Part shown: one piece after another, positions 17,476 to 26,752 of the stretch
How positions within the stretch are numbered: the first letter of the stretch is position 1
Layout of the letters: each line of letters opens with the position of its first letter
From: Crenobacter intestini
Lineage (GTDB): Bacteria > Pseudomonadota > Gammaproteobacteria > Burkholderiales > Chromobacteriaceae
NCBI RefSeq assembly: GCF_004919095.1
Contig: NZ_STGJ01000003.1
Coordinates: forward strand, 62,001 to 126,000
Reading direction: 5' to 3'
Length of the DNA stretch: 64,000 bases
The notes under the pieces: model-generated
What the model saw: the letters and a program-made list of their open reading frames with translations, nothing else
The model's database searches: none
What the model was told of the DNA's origin: nothing
Program-made: the position numbers and the translations under genes

Positions 17476-18423
17476 ATGTCCATTTCCGCCAGTTTCAACC
17501 CAGCCGAGCTGTCGCGGCAGCTCGCGCTTGACCCGTCCGCGGCCAGCCGCCTGTCCGACATCGCCCGCAAGAGCCCGGAGGCGGGCGTGCGCGAGGTGGC
17601 GAGCCAGTTCGAGTCGATGCTGATGGAGACGCTGGTGCGCGCGATGCGGGTGACCACCGAAGAGGACGGCGAGGAAGACAGCTCGAGCATGCAGACCTGG
17701 CGCGGCATGCTCGACCAGCAGATGGTGCAGGCGATGGTCGCCTCGGGCGGCATCGGCCTGGGCGACATGCTCGCGCGCGAGATCGGCCAGTTGCAGCAGC
17801 TCGACATCGCGCCGCGCGACGTGCAGCGCCTGGCCAAGCCCGCCGGCGGCGTGCCGCAGCTGGACGAGACCTTCACGCGCGCCGCGCTGACGGCGCGTAC
17901 CCGCAAGTCGCCGGAGGGCGTCGAAGGGGCTGCCGCGGCTGGTGCGCAGGCGGCGCAGGGCTACGGAGACGGGGCGCGCGACTTCGTCGAGGCGGTGTTG
18001 CCGCACGCACGCCGCGCGGCCGAGAAACTCGGCGTCGACCCGATGCTGATCGTCAGCCATGCCGCGCTCGAATCCGGCTGGGGCAAGCGGGTGATCCGCC
18101 ACGCCGACGGCCGCGACAGCTACAACCTGTTCGGCATCAAAGCGACCGGAAACTGGCAGGGCGACGCGGTGGCGACGCTGACCACCGAGTTTGTCGGCGG
18201 TAGCGCGCGCAAGCAGGTCGAGCCGTTCCGCGCCTACCCGAGCCTTGCGGCCGCTTTCGACGACTACGCCGCGCTGATTGCCGGCAGCCCGCGCTACCGC
18301 GCGGCGCTGGGCAGCGGCAACGACATGGGTGCGTACGCGCGCGCGCTGAAGGACGGCGGCTACGCGACGGATCCGGCGTACGCCGGCAAGCTGGTTGCGG
18401 TCGCCCGCAACGCGGGGGTTTGA
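17476..18423 (+). CDS. flgJ: Peptidoglycan hydrolase and rod cap FlgJ
   Basis: A 315-residue two-domain protein. Residues about 30-105 are the rod-cap domain (VREVASQFESMLMETLVRAMR). After a variable linker, residues about 165-315 are a glucosaminidase domain with catalytic Glu about 199 in SHAALESGWGK and YNLFGIKA. It opens the peptidoglycan for the rod. Some bacteria split the two activities; here they are fused, as in Salmonella. Confidence 0.96.
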   Translation: MSISASFNPAELSRQLALDPSAASRLSDIARKSPEAGVREVASQFESMLMETLVRAMRVTTEEDGEEDSSSMQTWRGMLDQQMVQAMVASGGIGLGDMLAREIGQLQQLDIAPRDVQRLAKPAGGVPQLDETFTRAALTARTRKSPEGVEGAAAAGAQAAQGYGDGARDFVEAVLPHARRAAEKLGVDPMLIVSHAALESGWGKRVIRHADGRDSYNLFGIKATGNWQGDAVATLTTEFVGGSARKQVEPFRAYPSLAAAFDDYAALIAGSPRYRAALGSGNDMGAYARALKDGGYATDPAYAGKLVAVARNAGV

Positions 18424-18433
18424 GCGTGCCCGC

Positions 18434-18461
18434 TAAAGTAATGCAGCCCTTGCGCCGATAA
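18434..18461 (+). promoter_or_regulatory. Sigma-28 (FliA) promoter of flgKL
   Basis: TAAA (18434-18437) and GCCGATAA (18454-18461) match the sigma-28 consensus; spacing is 16 bases instead of the usual 15. It lies 20 bp before flgK. Late flagellar hook-filament junction genes are commonly FliA-dependent. Confidence 0.7.
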
Positions 18462-18481
18462 GGGAATATCAAGGAGACACG

Positions 18482-20344
18482 ATGAGCAGCATTTTCAGTA
18501 TCGGCCTCTCCGGCCTTAACTCGGCGAAGGCGGCGCTGTCGACGACCAGCCACAATATCGGCCACGTCAACACGCCGGGCTATCACCGCCAGCGGGTCAG
18601 CCAGGCCGCAGCCTTCCCGAGCTTCGAGGGTTACGGCTACCTGGGCCGCGGCGTCGAGCTGACCGCGGTCAACCGCGTCTACAACCGCTACCTCGAGCGC
18701 CAGCTCGCCAACGCGACCACGCAGGACGCGAATTACGCGACCCAGCTTAATACGCTGGCGCAACTGGACGACCTGCTGGGCGACCCGGCGACCAGCCTGT
18801 CGACCAGCATCTCGGGCATGTTCAAGTCGCTGCAGGGCATCAACGCGAGCCCGGAGTCGATCCCGGCGCGCCAGGCGGCGATCAACGGCATGCAGGCATT
18901 TGCCGGTAACGTACAACTGCTGAACACCCGTCTGGAAGAGCTCAGGCAGGGCACCAATACGCAGATCCGCGCGACGGTGTCGCAGGTCAACGCGATCGCC
19001 AGCCAGATCGCCGACATCAACGTGCAGATCCAGTCGCTGTCGCAGGCCGACGCGATGCCGAACGACCTCTTGGACCAGCGCGACCAACTGGTGCTCGACC
19101 TCAACAAGCTGGTCAAGGCCGACGTGACGGTGCAGTCCGACGGCCGCTACACGATTTCCATCGGCAGCGGGCAGGCGCTGGTCGCCTCGGGCGAGCATTT
19201 TCCGCTCGAGGTGGTGGAGAACGCGGTCGACCCGCAGAAGCTCGAAATCGCATACGCCGGCAGCAACGGTACGGTCCGCATCCCGGACAGACTGTTCGAC
19301 GGCGGCTCGCTGTCCGGGCTGATCAACAGCAAGGCCGAGGCGATCAACCGCGCGCAGGCCGACCTTGGCCGGCTGGTGATCGAGGTCGCCGACCAGATGA
19401 ACCGCCAGTCTTCGCTCGGGCGCGACCTCTACAACGAGCAGGGCGGCCCGCTGTTCAAGGACCTTAACGGCTTCCGGCCGTTGGCGGTCGGCGAAGTGAA
19501 CCCGGCGACCGGCCAGGTCGAGACGCTGGAGTCGCAGATGAAGGCGTACCGCGACGCTGCGGCCAACTTCTCGGTGGTGGTGTCCGACCCGTCGCGCCTG
19601 GCGGTTGGCAGCTCGCTGAAGGCCGGCTCGCTCGACGCCACGCAGCCGGTGCAGCCGGTCATCACGTCGATCTGGCAAACCGCACCCGGCAATCACGAGG
19701 ACTACGCGCCGACCGGCAAGGCGCCCGACTTGCCTGCGGGCGGGTTCGAGGTCCGCTACGACGCTGCGAGCAGCAGCTTTGTGGTGGCCAAGCCGGCGAC
19801 CGGCTACGAGATCGTCCCCAACGGGCAGGCGGCCGGCGGCTTCATCCTGCGCGCGACCGATCCGGCCAACAAGCTCACGATCGAGTTCAAGGCCGAGGGG
19901 ATGGGCAAGGACGACAAGACGTTCACCATCGGCAACAAAGCGTCCGGCCTAGACACGGCCGAGGGCAAGGCCGATTTCCAGCCGGCCGACAACGCCAACA
20001 TGCTCGAGATGATCAAGATCCAGACCAAGGACACCATGTCGAGCACGCCGAACGGCACCACCAACTTCACGCCGCCTGGCTCGGCGATCAAAACGACCAA
20101 CTTCGAGGGCTTCTTCGGGCAACTGGTCAGCTTTGTCGGCAGCAAGACCAACGAGGTCAAGGTCGCCGCCGAGGCGCAGGTCACCACCCTGAAGGAGACC
20201 TATCTCGCGCGCGAATCGTTCTCCGGCGTCAACCTCGATGAGGAGGCGGCCAACCTGATCCGTTACCAGCAGGCTTACCAGGCGTCGAGCAAGGTGATCC
20301 AGATCGCGCAGCAGATCTTCTCCGACCTCCTGCAGATGCGCTGA
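18482..20344 (+). CDS. flgK: Hook-filament junction protein FlgK
   Basis: A 620-residue hook-associated protein 1. MSSIFSIGLSGLNSAKAALSTTSHNIGHVNTPGYHRQRV is the FlgK N-terminus; the C-terminus (FSGVNLDEEAANLIRYQQAYQASSKVIQIAQQIFSDLL) is the paired helix. The middle is a long variable domain. It needs chaperone FlgN, which is not in this window. SD AAGGAG precedes ATG 18482. Confidence 0.96.
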   Translation: MSSIFSIGLSGLNSAKAALSTTSHNIGHVNTPGYHRQRVSQAAAFPSFEGYGYLGRGVELTAVNRVYNRYLERQLANATTQDANYATQLNTLAQLDDLLGDPATSLSTSISGMFKSLQGINASPESIPARQAAINGMQAFAGNVQLLNTRLEELRQGTNTQIRATVSQVNAIASQIADINVQIQSLSQADAMPNDLLDQRDQLVLDLNKLVKADVTVQSDGRYTISIGSGQALVASGEHFPLEVVENAVDPQKLEIAYAGSNGTVRIPDRLFDGGSLSGLINSKAEAINRAQADLGRLVIEVADQMNRQSSLGRDLYNEQGGPLFKDLNGFRPLAVGEVNPATGQVETLESQMKAYRDAAANFSVVVSDPSRLAVGSSLKAGSLDATQPVQPVITSIWQTAPGNHEDYAPTGKAPDLPAGGFEVRYDAASSSFVVAKPATGYEIVPNGQAAGGFILRATDPANKLTIEFKAEGMGKDDKTFTIGNKASGLDTAEGKADFQPADNANMLEMIKIQTKDTMSSTPNGTTNFTPPGSAIKTTNFEGFFGQLVSFVGSKTNEVKVAAEAQVTTLKETYLARESFSGVNLDEEAANLIRYQQAYQASSKVIQIAQQIFSDLLQMR

Positions 20345-20359
20345 TAGAAAGGCCAAACC

Positions 20360-21535
20360 ATGCGTATCAGTTCGAATACCCAGTACATCGCGTCGACCTA
20401 CAGCATCCAGAGCAACCAGTACCGGCTCTCCAGGCTCAACGAGCAACTCTCGTCCTTGCAAAGGATCAACCGTCCGTCGGACGACCCGGTGGCCTCCGCA
20501 CAGTTGATCAACCTGCAGCAGTCGATTTCGCGCAACGACCAGATGGTGGCGAACAGCAAGACCATCGAGTCGAGCCTCGCCTTGTCGGAGGAATATCTGT
20601 TCCGGGCCGGCGAGATCATCCAGAACATCCAGTCGCTCGCCGTGCAGGCGGGCAACGCTTCGCTCAAGGACGAGGACAGGGCGTATATCCGCACCCAGCT
20701 CCAGGAGCAGACCAAGGCGCTGGTCGGCCTCGCCAACAGCACGGACGGGCAGGGCAAGTACGTGTTCGGCGGCACCCGCTCGCAGACGCCGCCGTTCAGC
20801 CTCGAGCTCGAACCCGAGATGAAGGTCGAGTATCACGGCGACTGGGGGCGGCAGGAGATCCAGGCGTCCAGTACCCGCGACATCGCGGTGACCGAGCCGG
20901 GCGGGCTGGTGTTTGGCGGCGGCTCCGCCGTGGCCGACCCGAACAAGCCGGACGCGTTCAGCGACGGCAACCAGTTGTGGCAGTCGCTGGCACGGCTGGA
21001 CAAGATCCTGGCCGACGGGCCGAACGGGATGGCCAAGGCAGGCGGGCCGGAAGGCTCGGAAGTGAAAGATGCGGCAGGCGACACCGTGCTTGGCGCCGAC
21101 GGCAAACCGATGACGTTCAAGGACGGCCTGCCCAGGCTGGATGCGTCAGGCGCGCCCTTGCTCGAACCCGTGCTGGATAACGCGGGCGACCCCGTGTTGG
21201 GGCCGGACGGCGTCACGCCCTTGATGCAGGCGCAGACCACCGATTTGCCGCCGACCTACGACGAGTCGCTGGCCGCTTCGATCGAAGGGCTCAAGGGCGG
21301 GCACGAGCAATTGCTGCGCTCGCATACTGCGGTCGGTGCGCGCCGCGCCGAGGTCGAGCAACTCGCCAAGACCGGCGAGGGTCTGGACGTGCAGTATAAG
21401 GCGACCGTCGGCCAGTTGCAGGACCTTGACTACGCGCAGGCGGTCAGCGACCTCAACATGGCCTTGCTGGCGATGGACACCACGCAGAAGACCTACAAGC
21501 TGGTGTCCGAACTCAACCTGTTCCGTTACCTGTAA
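20360..21535 (+). CDS. flgL: Hook-filament junction protein FlgL
   Basis: A 391-residue hook-associated protein 3, flagellin-like at both ends: MRISSNTQYIASTYSIQSNQYRLSRLNEQLSSLQRINRPSDDP and, at the end, LDYAQAVSDLNMALLAMDTTQKTY. Around residues 230-305 it carries an Asp/Gly/Pro-rich insert with two similar units (DTVLGADGKPMTF and DPVLGPDGVTPL), likely a surface loop. It follows flgK by 15 bp and is convergent with astE, only 12 bp away, without a clear terminator. Confidence 0.95.
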   Translation: MRISSNTQYIASTYSIQSNQYRLSRLNEQLSSLQRINRPSDDPVASAQLINLQQSISRNDQMVANSKTIESSLALSEEYLFRAGEIIQNIQSLAVQAGNASLKDEDRAYIRTQLQEQTKALVGLANSTDGQGKYVFGGTRSQTPPFSLELEPEMKVEYHGDWGRQEIQASSTRDIAVTEPGGLVFGGGSAVADPNKPDAFSDGNQLWQSLARLDKILADGPNGMAKAGGPEGSEVKDAAGDTVLGADGKPMTFKDGLPRLDASGAPLLEPVLDNAGDPVLGPDGVTPLMQAQTTDLPPTYDESLAASIEGLKGGHEQLLRSHTAVGARRAEVEQLAKTGEGLDVQYKATVGQLQDLDYAQAVSDLNMALLAMDTTQKTYKLVSELNLFRYL

Positions 21536-21547
21536 CGGGCACGGCGT

Positions 21548-22522
21548 TCAGGCGCTGACCGGCCCGATCACGATTCCCGCACGCAGCCCCGGCTTGACGC
21601 CGGGGTTGGGGAACAGGATGCGCTCGTCGCCGTCTGCCGCGACATAGCGGGTCTCCCCGTCCTCGGCGATCACGCTGCCGGCGGCAAGCCGCGTGAAGTT
21701 CTCGACGTCGGCGGCAAGATGCAGGCGGAACGCCTCGCTCTGCTTGATCAGGTCGTACTTGGCAGCAAAGCAGGGAGGGATCTCGCACTCGCGCGCGTCC
21801 TCTCCCGCGACCAGGCGCCTCAATTGCGCGTCGATCGCGGCAAAGCGCGCAAGGTCGTTCTGGCCGAACGCGCGCGCCTTGCCCAGTTCCAGCGTGTACG
21901 ACTCGGCGGCGTGATGGTGGCTGGTGTGGTAGCTGAAGGTCGCCGCGGGCGCGCTGTGCAGCAGCACGGCCTCGATGCCGGCGCCGGCGAGCGTGGCCAG
22001 GCGCTGGCGCGCCGGGCGTTCGCCACCCAAGTAGGGCACGATCGCGAAGCGCTCGTACACCGAGCCGCGGATCGCGGTGTGCAGGTCGTAGTGCAGCCGC
22101 GGGCCGCGCGCGGTATCGAAAAATTCCCCGACCACCGCCTCCAGTTCGGCCGCGCGCGCCGCTTCGCGCGCATCAGCCTGTGACGCGTGCCGGCCGCAGA
22201 ACAGCCGGTTCATGTCGTAGTCGAGGTAGCGCTCGCCGCTTTGCAGCGCGTCCGGGTGGCCGAGCACGGCGAGCAGGCGCACGCCAAGCGGCAGCCGCCC
22301 GGCGAGCACGTCGTCGACGATGGCGGCGAGGATTTCGACCGGCGCGGTCTCGTTGCCGTGCACGCCGGCCGACACGACGAAGGCAGGCGTGGCGGCGTGC
22401 GCGCCGCGCGGGGAGAGTTCCAGCACGCCGCGCGCAAGTTCGTGGCAGAGGGGGCCGCCGCGCTGGCTGACGGCGAGGGGCGCGGCCGACAGGGCGGCAG
22501 CGAGAAAACCGGACGCGGACAC
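21548..22522 (-). CDS. astE: Succinylglutamate desuccinylase AstE
   Basis: A 324-residue zinc hydrolase of the AstE/AspA (M14-like) family that cleaves N-succinylglutamate to glutamate and succinate, the last step of the arginine succinyltransferase route. Zinc motif HGNE (AGVHGNETAPVEIL), DMNRLFCG and LHYDLHTAIRGS are present. The start is GTG at 22522: GAAAGGA lies six bases before it, and upstream codons are unlike the family. astABCD are not next to it, so it stands alone. Confidence 0.92.
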   Translation of the reverse strand: MSASGFLAAALSAAPLAVSQRGGPLCHELARGVLELSPRGAHAATPAFVVSAGVHGNETAPVEILAAIVDDVLAGRLPLGVRLLAVLGHPDALQSGERYLDYDMNRLFCGRHASQADAREAARAAELEAVVGEFFDTARGPRLHYDLHTAIRGSVYERFAIVPYLGGERPARQRLATLAGAGIEAVLLHSAPAATFSYHTSHHHAAESYTLELGKARAFGQNDLARFAAIDAQLRRLVAGEDARECEIPPCFAAKYDLIKQSEAFRLHLAADVENFTRLAAGSVIAEDGETRYVAADGDERILFPNPGVKPGLRAGIVIGPVSA

Positions 22523-22597
22523 ATCAATCCTTTCAGTGGGGTGCGGCGCAGTGCGCCGATGATACCCCGCGTCCCTGTCATGATCTTGCCATAATGC

Positions 22598-22618
22598 GCC
22601 CCGGCCTTGCGCCGGGGC
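22598..22618 (-). terminator. Hairpin between enoyl-CoA hydratase and astE
   Basis: GCCCCGGC (22598-22605) pairs with GCCGGGGC (22611-22618). Downstream of the hydratase gene on minus; followed by GCATTAT, so only a moderate terminator. Confidence 0.45.
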
Positions 22619-22634
22619 GACCCGCCGCACAGGT

Positions 22635-23414
22635 CTAGCCCACCCAGGAAGGCGGGCGCTTCTCGATAAAGGCGGCCAGCCCCTCGCGACCTTCGCTGGA
22701 CGTGCGTACGCGGGCGGCCTCGCTGGCGGCCAGCGCGAGCGCGGCGGGCGAGGTGCCCAGACCCGACAGGCTTTGCAGCAGCGCCTTGGCCGCGGCCATC
22801 GCCTGCGGGCCGTTGGCGAGCAGGTTGCCCGCCTGCTGGCGGATCACCGCGTCCAGTTCTTCTTCCTCGACCACCATGTGCAACAGCCCCAGCCGCTTGG
22901 CCTTGCCGGCGTTGAAGCGCTCGGCGCTGACGAAGTAGCGACGGCTGGCGCGTGCGCCCAGGCTCCTGATCACGAAAGGCGCGACCGCAGCCGGCACCGC
23001 GCCCAGCCTCACGTCCGGGAAGCTGAACAGCGCGCCGGACACGCCGCAGGCGATGTCGCAGCAGGCGATCAGCGCGGCGCCGATGCCGAACGCCGAGCCC
23101 TGCACGCGGGCGATGGTCGGTTTGGGCAGGGTGTCGAGCGTATGCAGCATGCGGCCGATGCGCACCGCCTGCGCTTCGACGCGTTCGGCGTCCATGTCGG
23201 CCATCGCCTGCAGCCACGCCATGTCGTGGCCGGTCGAGAAATTGATGCCGTTGCCGGTCAGCACGACGACGCGGACCTCCGGGTTTGCGCCGGCGGCCTC
23301 GAGGGCGCGGGTCAGTTCGTCGACCATCACGTCGTCGAAGGCGTTGTGCAGGTCGGGGCGGTTCAGGCTGAGCGACAGCACGCCCTCGGCTTGTTTCATC
23401 TGGATGCGGTCCAT
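22635..23414 (-). CDS. Enoyl-CoA hydratase/isomerase family (LiuC-like)
   Basis: A 259-residue crotonase-fold enzyme. The CoA/oxyanion motifs LNRPDLHNAF, GINFSTGHDMAWLQ and VQGSAFGIGAALIACCDIACG are present. The segments DMAWLQ, FGIGAALIACCD and ERFNAGKAKRLGL resemble LiuC/methylglutaconyl-CoA hydratases rather than FadB-type hydratases; the first of the two usual catalytic Glu is not present at its crotonase position, as in that subgroup. Exact substrate unknown. Start 23414 has GAGGA upstream; an ATG at 23429 overlapping the preceding gene's stop (ATGA) is possible. It follows the hydrolase gene in one operon. Confidence 0.85.
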   Translation of the reverse strand: MDRIQMKQAEGVLSLSLNRPDLHNAFDDVMVDELTRALEAAGANPEVRVVVLTGNGINFSTGHDMAWLQAMADMDAERVEAQAVRIGRMLHTLDTLPKPTIARVQGSAFGIGAALIACCDIACGVSGALFSFPDVRLGAVPAAVAPFVIRSLGARASRRYFVSAERFNAGKAKRLGLLHMVVEEEELDAVIRQQAGNLLANGPQAMAAAKALLQSLSGLGTSPAALALAASEAARVRTSSEGREGLAAFIEKRPPSWVG

Positions 23415-23425
23415 GGCGGGTGTCC

Positions 23426-24220
23426 TCATGGTTGGAGCAGGAATCGTTGGGCGGCGCCGGCGAGTGCGTCCGGTGCCTCTAGGTGCAGCGCGTGCGCACA
23501 GCCGTCCAGCAGCAAGAGCCGTGCCCCGGCGATGCCGTGCGCGAGCAGTTCGGCCTGGTGGCGCGGGGTCAGCCGGTCTTCGCTGCCGACCACCACCAGT
23601 GTCGGGCAACGGATCTCGTCCAGCCAGCTGCGCGCGTCGTGTTCGAGCACGCCGCGGCTGAGCCTTTGCGCCGCCGGCCAGTCGACCGCCTCGGCGAACT
23701 GCCTGAGCGTCGGCAGCAGATGGGCCTGCGCGGCCAGGAAGCGGCTGGAGAAGAGCCAAGGCAGGCCGCTGTCAAAGCGCAGCGCGAAGCCGCCGGCCTT
23801 GTCGCTGTCGACCCAGTTGCGCGCGATCAGCGCGTTGACCGGGTCCGACCACGCCAGCGTCGCCGCCAGCAGCAGGCGGTCGACGCGTTCGGGGTGGTGG
23901 CGGGCGAAGTGGAGGGCGACCATGCCGCCGTAGGAGAGCCCCAGCACATGCGCGAGTCCGACCTTTAGTTGTGCGAGCAGTGCCGCCGCGTCGGACGCCT
24001 GGCGCGCGAGCGGGTAGAACGCCTCGTCCGGCTTGTCGCTCAAGCCCTGCCCGCAGAAGTCGACGCGGATCACGTCGAAGCTCTTTTCCAGTACGGGCAT
24101 CAGCCAGGTCCACGCGGACGTGTTCATGGTGATGCCGTTCATCAGCATGAGGGCCGGTGCGTCCGGCTGCCCGCTGCGTTCGTAAAACAGGCGGCGGTGG
24201 TCGACTTCCAGGTAGGGCAT
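23426..24220 (-). CDS. Alpha/beta hydrolase
   Basis: A 264-residue alpha/beta hydrolase of the 3-oxoadipate enol-lactonase type. The nucleophile elbow is GLSYGG, the acid is in GSEDRLTP, and the His is in GCAHALHLE; the oxyanion region is LMNGITMN. Start 24220 is set by AGGAG eight bases upstream. First gene of a two-gene unit with the enoyl-CoA hydratase, suggesting ring-cleavage or branched acyl catabolism; the substrate is not evident. Confidence 0.85.
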   Translation of the reverse strand: MPYLEVDHRRLFYERSGQPDAPALMLMNGITMNTSAWTWLMPVLEKSFDVIRVDFCGQGLSDKPDEAFYPLARQASDAAALLAQLKVGLAHVLGLSYGGMVALHFARHHPERVDRLLLAATLAWSDPVNALIARNWVDSDKAGGFALRFDSGLPWLFSSRFLAAQAHLLPTLRQFAEAVDWPAAQRLSRGVLEHDARSWLDEIRCPTLVVVGSEDRLTPRHQAELLAHGIAGARLLLLDGCAHALHLEAPDALAGAAQRFLLQP

Positions 24221-24308
24221 GCGCTTCGCTCCTGTCGCGGGCTTTGATTCAAGTTTACTTCCACCGATGCCAACGTGATGCCGGATGGGCATTATTTTTG
24301 TTGTGCGA

Positions 24309-24325
24309 TGCGCAATAATGGTGCG
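24309..24325 (+). promoter_or_regulatory. NtrC-like enhancer box upstream of potG
   Basis: TGCGCA-ATAAT-GGTGCG resembles the NtrC site TGCACC-N5-GGTGCA and the two boxes upstream of amtB (50821-50862). It is about 270 bp before the sigma-54 promoter, an acceptable enhancer distance. Single, imperfect copy. Confidence 0.45.
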
Positions 24326-24596
24326 TGTTGGATGCCTTAAACGTCAGGATGGTGCGTGCTGTCGCGCAAGAAAACCGTTATATGTCTGACAATCCGGCAG
24401 GAAAATGCCGATTCTTTGACAATACGCGCTTTATGAAAAATAGATTTCGGTGTGTAATCTGCTGTTGCAATGAACAATCTTTGATCGTTGTCAAATTTAT
24501 TAAACATGGAATAAGCTTGGTCAATGCCAGCGAGATGCCGCGTATGGCCGATCCGGCTTGCCGGGAAGGGGCCGGCAGTGCGGCAGGAGAATTCGC

Positions 24597-24612
24597 TGGA
24601 ATGATGTTTGCT
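24597..24612 (+). promoter_or_regulatory. Sigma-54 promoter of potGHI-puuB
   Basis: TGGAATGATGTTTGCT: GG and GC are exactly 12 bases apart and the -12 block TTTGCT is ideal. It is 82 bp before the potG start, making nitrogen control of putrescine uptake plausible. Confidence 0.6.
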
Positions 24613-24693
24613 TAAACAGATGACGTAGCCGTTTGACGCAACCCCGCCGTGCGGCCAATGCCGCACGCAGAACAAGCAGAGGGAACAGCCATC

Positions 24694-25836
24694 ATGAAGG
24701 ATGCCGTCGCAAGCGCCCAAGGAGCGGCCAAGGAGGCCGGCCAGCAGGCGTACCTGAAGATTGCCGGAGTCGTGAAGAAGTTCGGCGACCATACCGCGGT
24801 CGACCATGTCGACCTCGAGATCCACCAGCACGAGATCTTCGCCCTGTTGGGCAGTTCGGGCTGCGGCAAGTCGACCTTGCTCAGGATGCTGGCCGGCATG
24901 GAGACGCCGACCGCTGGCAAGATCCTGCTCGACGGCCAGGACATCACCCGCCTTGCACCGTACAACCGGCCGATCAACATGATGTTCCAGAGCTACGCGC
25001 TGTTCCCGCACATGAGCGTCGAGCAGAACATCGCCTTCGGCCTCAAGCAGGACGGCCTGCCCAAGGACGAGATCTCGGCGCGGGTGTCCGAGATGCTGGA
25101 ACTGGTGCAGATGAAGAAGTACGCGACGCGCAAGCCCTACCAGCTCTCCGGCGGCCAGCAGCAGCGCGTCGCGCTGGCACGCTCGCTCGCCAAGCGCCCC
25201 AAGCTGCTGCTGCTCGACGAGCCCTTGGGTGCGCTTGACAAGAAGCTCAGGCAACAGACGCAGCTCGAGCTTGTCAACACGCTGGAGAAAGTCGGCGTGA
25301 CCTGCATCATGGTGACCCACGACCAGGAAGAGGCGATGACGATGGCCACGCGCATCGGCATCATGAGCGAGGGCCAGCTGTTGCAGGTCGGCACCCCCTC
25401 GCAGATCTACGACTACCCGAACTGCCGCTTCACCGCCGAATTCATCGGCGAGACCAACCTGTTCGGCGGCGCGGTCGCCGTCGACGAGGCGGACCGCGTC
25501 GAGATCGAGGCGCCGGAACTGGGCGGGCGCATCCGCATCGGCCACGGCATCACCGGGCCCAAGGGCATGGAAGTGTGGGCGAGCGTGCGCCCGGAAGACA
25601 TCCGCGTCGACATCCGTCCGGTCGAGCCGGGCCCCAACCGCGCGCGCGGCAAGGTGCGCGAGATCGCGTATCTGGGCAGCTACTCGGTCTACCACGTACA
25701 GCTTGCCAGCGGTAAGGTGGTCAAGGCGATGGTGCCGGCCAACCGCTGGTACGAGGCGGGCGAGGCCGAACCGACTTGGAACGACGAGGTCTGGGTCAGC
25801 TGGCGTGATGACATGCCGGTCGTGCTGACCGCGTAA
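24694..25836 (+). CDS. potG: Putrescine ABC transporter ATPase PotG
   Basis: A 380-residue ABC ATPase. Walker [11 protein letters not shown]-loop [16 protein letters not shown], signature [32 protein letters not shown] and the C-terminal TOBE domain ([18 protein letters not shown]) fit PotA/PotG. Together with PotH and PotI it drives putrescine import across the inner membrane. ATG 24694 follows AGAGGGA; an upstream frame extension has no ribosome site. A sigma-54 promoter lies just upstream. Confidence 0.93.
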   Translation: MKDAVASAQGAAKEAGQQAYLKIAGVVKKFGDHTAVDHVDLEIHQHEIFALLGSSGCGKSTLLRMLAGMETPTAGKILLDGQDITRLAPYNRPINMMFQSYALFPHMSVEQNIAFGLKQDGLPKDEISARVSEMLELVQMKKYATRKPYQLSGGQQQRVALARSLAKRPKLLLLDEPLGALDKKLRQQTQLELVNTLEKVGVTCIMVTHDQEEAMTMATRIGIMSEGQLLQVGTPSQIYDYPNCRFTAEFIGETNLFGGAVAVDEADRVEIEAPELGGRIRIGHGITGPKGMEVWASVRPEDIRVDIRPVEPGPNRARGKVREIAYLGSYSVYHVQLASGKVVKAMVPANRWYEAGEAEPTWNDEVWVSWRDDMPVVLTA

Positions 25837-25846
25837 GGAGATGGTC

Positions 25847-26752
25847 ATGAGCCTCTTGCGTAAACTGGCCCCGGGCCGGGGCAGCGTGATCGCCGTCCCC
25901 TACCTGTGGCTGACGCTGTTCTTCCTGGTGCCGTTCCTGATCGTGCTCAAGATCAGCTTCGCCGAGCAGGACATCGCGATTCCGCCGTTCACCGCGCTGG
26001 CCGAGTACGCCGACGGTTACCTTAACTTCAAGCTGAACCTGTCGAACTTCCTGTACATCTTTACCGACGAGTTTTACTTCGACACCTATTTGTCGTCGCT
26101 GAAGGTCGCGCTCATCACCACCATCGGCTGCCTGCTGCTGGGCTACCCGATCGCGTACGCGATCGCGCGCACCGACCCTGCGCGCCGCAATATCCTGCTG
26201 ATGCTGGTGATGCTGCCCTTCTGGACGTCGTTCCTGCTCAGGGTGTACGCGTGGATGGGCATCCTCAACGAGACCGGCCTGATCAACAGCTTCCTGTTGT
26301 CCATCGGGCTGATCGACGAGCCCTTGCACCTGTTTCACACCGACTTCTCGCTGTACATCGTGATGCTGTACGCCTACCTGCCGTTCATGATCCTGCCGCT
26401 GTATTCCAACCTGGTGAAGCTCGACCTGCGCCTGTTGGAAGCCGCGGCCGACCTGGGGGCCCGCCCGATGAAGGCGTTCTTTTCGATCACGCTGCCGCTG
26501 TCTAAAAACGGCATCATCGCAGGCTCGATGCTGGTGTTCATCCCGGCAGTCGGCGAATTCGTGATCCCGGAACTCGTCGGCAGCTCGGAGACGCTGATGA
26601 TCGGCAAGGTATTGTGGAACGAATTCTTCGATAACAACAACTGGCCGATGGCCTCGGCGGTGGCAGTGGTGATGGTACTGATCCTGATTGTGCCGACCGC
26701 GCTGTTCCACCGTTTTGAAACCCGCGAACTGGAGGGCAAGGACCATGCATAA
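25847..26752 (+). CDS. potH: Putrescine ABC transporter permease PotH
   Basis: A 301-residue inner-membrane permease with about six transmembrane helices. It starts LLRKLAPGRGSVIAVPYLWLTLFFLVPFLIVLKISF and carries the EAA-loop motif EAAADLGARPMKAFFSITLPLS. ATG 25847 is chosen because AAGGAG ends six bases before it; the ATG at 25841 is too close. It overlaps potI by 8 bp. Confidence 0.94.
   Translation: MSLLRKLAPGRGSVIAVPYLWLTLFFLVPFLIVLKISFAEQDIAIPPFTALAEYADGYLNFKLNLSNFLYIFTDEFYFDTYLSSLKVALITTIGCLLLGYPIAYAIARTDPARRNILLMLVMLPFWTSFLLRVYAWMGILNETGLINSFLLSIGLIDEPLHLFHTDFSLYIVMLYAYLPFMILPLYSNLVKLDLRLLEAAADLGARPMKAFFSITLPLSKNGIIAGSMLVFIPAVGEFVIPELVGSSETLMIGKVLWNEFFDNNNWPMASAVAVVMVLILIVPTALFHRFETRELEGKDHA

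Larger units (their letters stand above)
24221..24693. other. Regulatory gap between divergent hydrolase and potG
   Basis: This 473-bp region is AT-richer than its flanks. It holds an NtrC-like dyad (24309-24325), a sigma-54 promoter (24597-24612) and a leader hairpin GTGCGGC (24649-24655) with GCCGCAC (24660-24666). A 96-codon frame inside is not believed to be a gene. Confidence 0.6.

Noticed and set aside
24325-24615. A 96-codon frame before potG
   Set aside because: It has no recognisable composition or ribosome site and contains the sigma-54 promoter at its end.
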